Source: an uncultured Ruminococcus sp.
GTDB taxonomy: Bacteria > Bacillota > Clostridia > Oscillospirales > Acutalibacteraceae
Assembly: GCA_902783815.1 (NCBI GenBank)
Contig: CACZSM010000274.1
Coordinates: forward strand, 1 to 6,804
Length of the DNA: 6,804 nucleotides
Direction: 5' to 3'
The notes below the pieces were generated by a model. That model had not been told where the DNA came from. It worked only from the letters and a program-made list of their open reading frames with translations, and did not search any database. Numbering within the stretch: position 1 is the first letter of the stretch; every line of letters begins with the position of its first letter. A program made the translations under genes and the position numbers. Below, piece after piece: positions 6,654 to 6,804 of this stretch.

Positions 6654-6669
6654 TGTTTCATGTGAAACA
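6654..6669. promoter_or_regulatory. parS: parS-like ParB binding site in the parA leader
   Basis: This is the same 16-mer, TGTTTCATGTGAAACA, found at 2762-2777, one base off the Firmicutes parS consensus. Here the arms extend to AATGTTTCA and TGAAACATT (6652-6671), 9 bp each around a central TG. It lies between the predicted transcription start and the parA ribosome binding site, where bound ParB could both seed partition complexes and repress parA (inference). Confidence 0.85.
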
Positions 6670-6685
6670 TTATGGAGGGGAAAAT

Positions 6686-6804
6686 ATGGGAAAGATCATT
6701 GCAGTAACTAATCAGAAGGGTGGAGTAGGTAAAACCACTACAGCAGTAAATGTCAGCGCAGGAATAGGAATGCGCGGGAAAAAATGTCTGCTTGTCGATG
6801 TTGA
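6686..6804 (+). CDS. parA: ParA/Soj family chromosome-partitioning ATPase (partial, 3' end outside the window)
   Basis: Only the first 39 codons and two further bases are present. They read MGKIIAVTNQKGGVGKTTTA and continue to LLVDVD or LLVDVE. This shows the deviant Walker A motif KGGVGKTT (11-18) with signature Lys11 and catalytic Lys16, typical of ParA/Soj/MinD-type ATPases. Soj dimerises on ATP, binds DNA, and with ParB drives origin segregation and, in B. subtilis, controls DnaA. GGAGGGG (6674-6680) lies 5 nt before the ATG. An ATG at 6672 is in another frame and is not used. The gene has its own promoter and a parS-like site in its leader. A parB/spo0J gene would be expected just downstream. 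Truncation is due to the window edge, not to damage. Confidence 0.95.
   Translation, partial: MGKIIAVTNQKGGVGKTTTAVNVSAGIGMRGKKCLLVDV

Noticed and set aside
6157..6670. Antisense open frames (6157-6510 and 6383-6670) over the end of the noc-like gene and the terminator
   Set aside because: They read through the conserved C-terminal part of the noc-like gene and the terminator hairpin, with no recognised family.

Overview
The window is a stretch of an AT-rich, low-GC Firmicutes chromosome, most likely a Clostridia or Ruminococcaceae-type bacterium. The reasons are the conserved gene order mnmE, mnmG (gidA), rsmG (gidB), a noc/parB-like gene, then parA (soj), which is the classic Firmicutes origin-proximal cluster; strong AGGAGG-type ribosome binding sites; and intrinsic hairpin-plus-T-run terminators. 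Species assignment is inference from these features only. All genes read on the + strand.

Layout: positions 5-43 hold an intrinsic terminator that closes an operon to the left. mnmE (89-1453) follows, and a multi-pass membrane acyltransferase (1463-2548) is attached to it with 9 nt spacing. A gene-free stretch (2549-2842) holds a GC-rich cluster of three short-loop hairpins (2614-2667), then a parS-like site (2762-2777) and a sigma-A-type promoter (2779-2807). That promoter drives mnmG (2843-4738) and rsmG (4728-5429), which overlap by 11 nt and end in a terminator (5437-5481). A 178-nt AT-rich leader contains a possible 9-codon ORF and leads to a Noc/ParB-family gene (5660-6496) with a strong terminator (6512-6557). 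A separate promoter (6603-6631) and a second identical parS-like site (6654-6669) precede parA, of which only the first 39 codons and two further bases are present (6686-6804, cut by the window edge).

How the genes work together: MnmE and MnmG form the complex that modifies wobble uridine 34 of certain tRNAs. RsmG methylates 16S rRNA, so the left half of the cluster tunes translation. The right half (Noc-like ParB protein, ParA, parS sites) belongs to chromosome segregation and nucleoid organisation. The two parS-like sites sit beside the promoters of mnmG and parA, so ParB binding may affect transcription of both (inference). The acyltransferase is the one gene that does not belong to the usual cluster.

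No mobile element, CRISPR array, tRNA or rRNA gene was recognised. Most of the window is a well-known housekeeping region. The least explained parts are the triple-hairpin segment, the shared off-consensus parS sequence, and the Noc-like protein that lacks an N-terminal extension and has an unusual helix-turn-helix.
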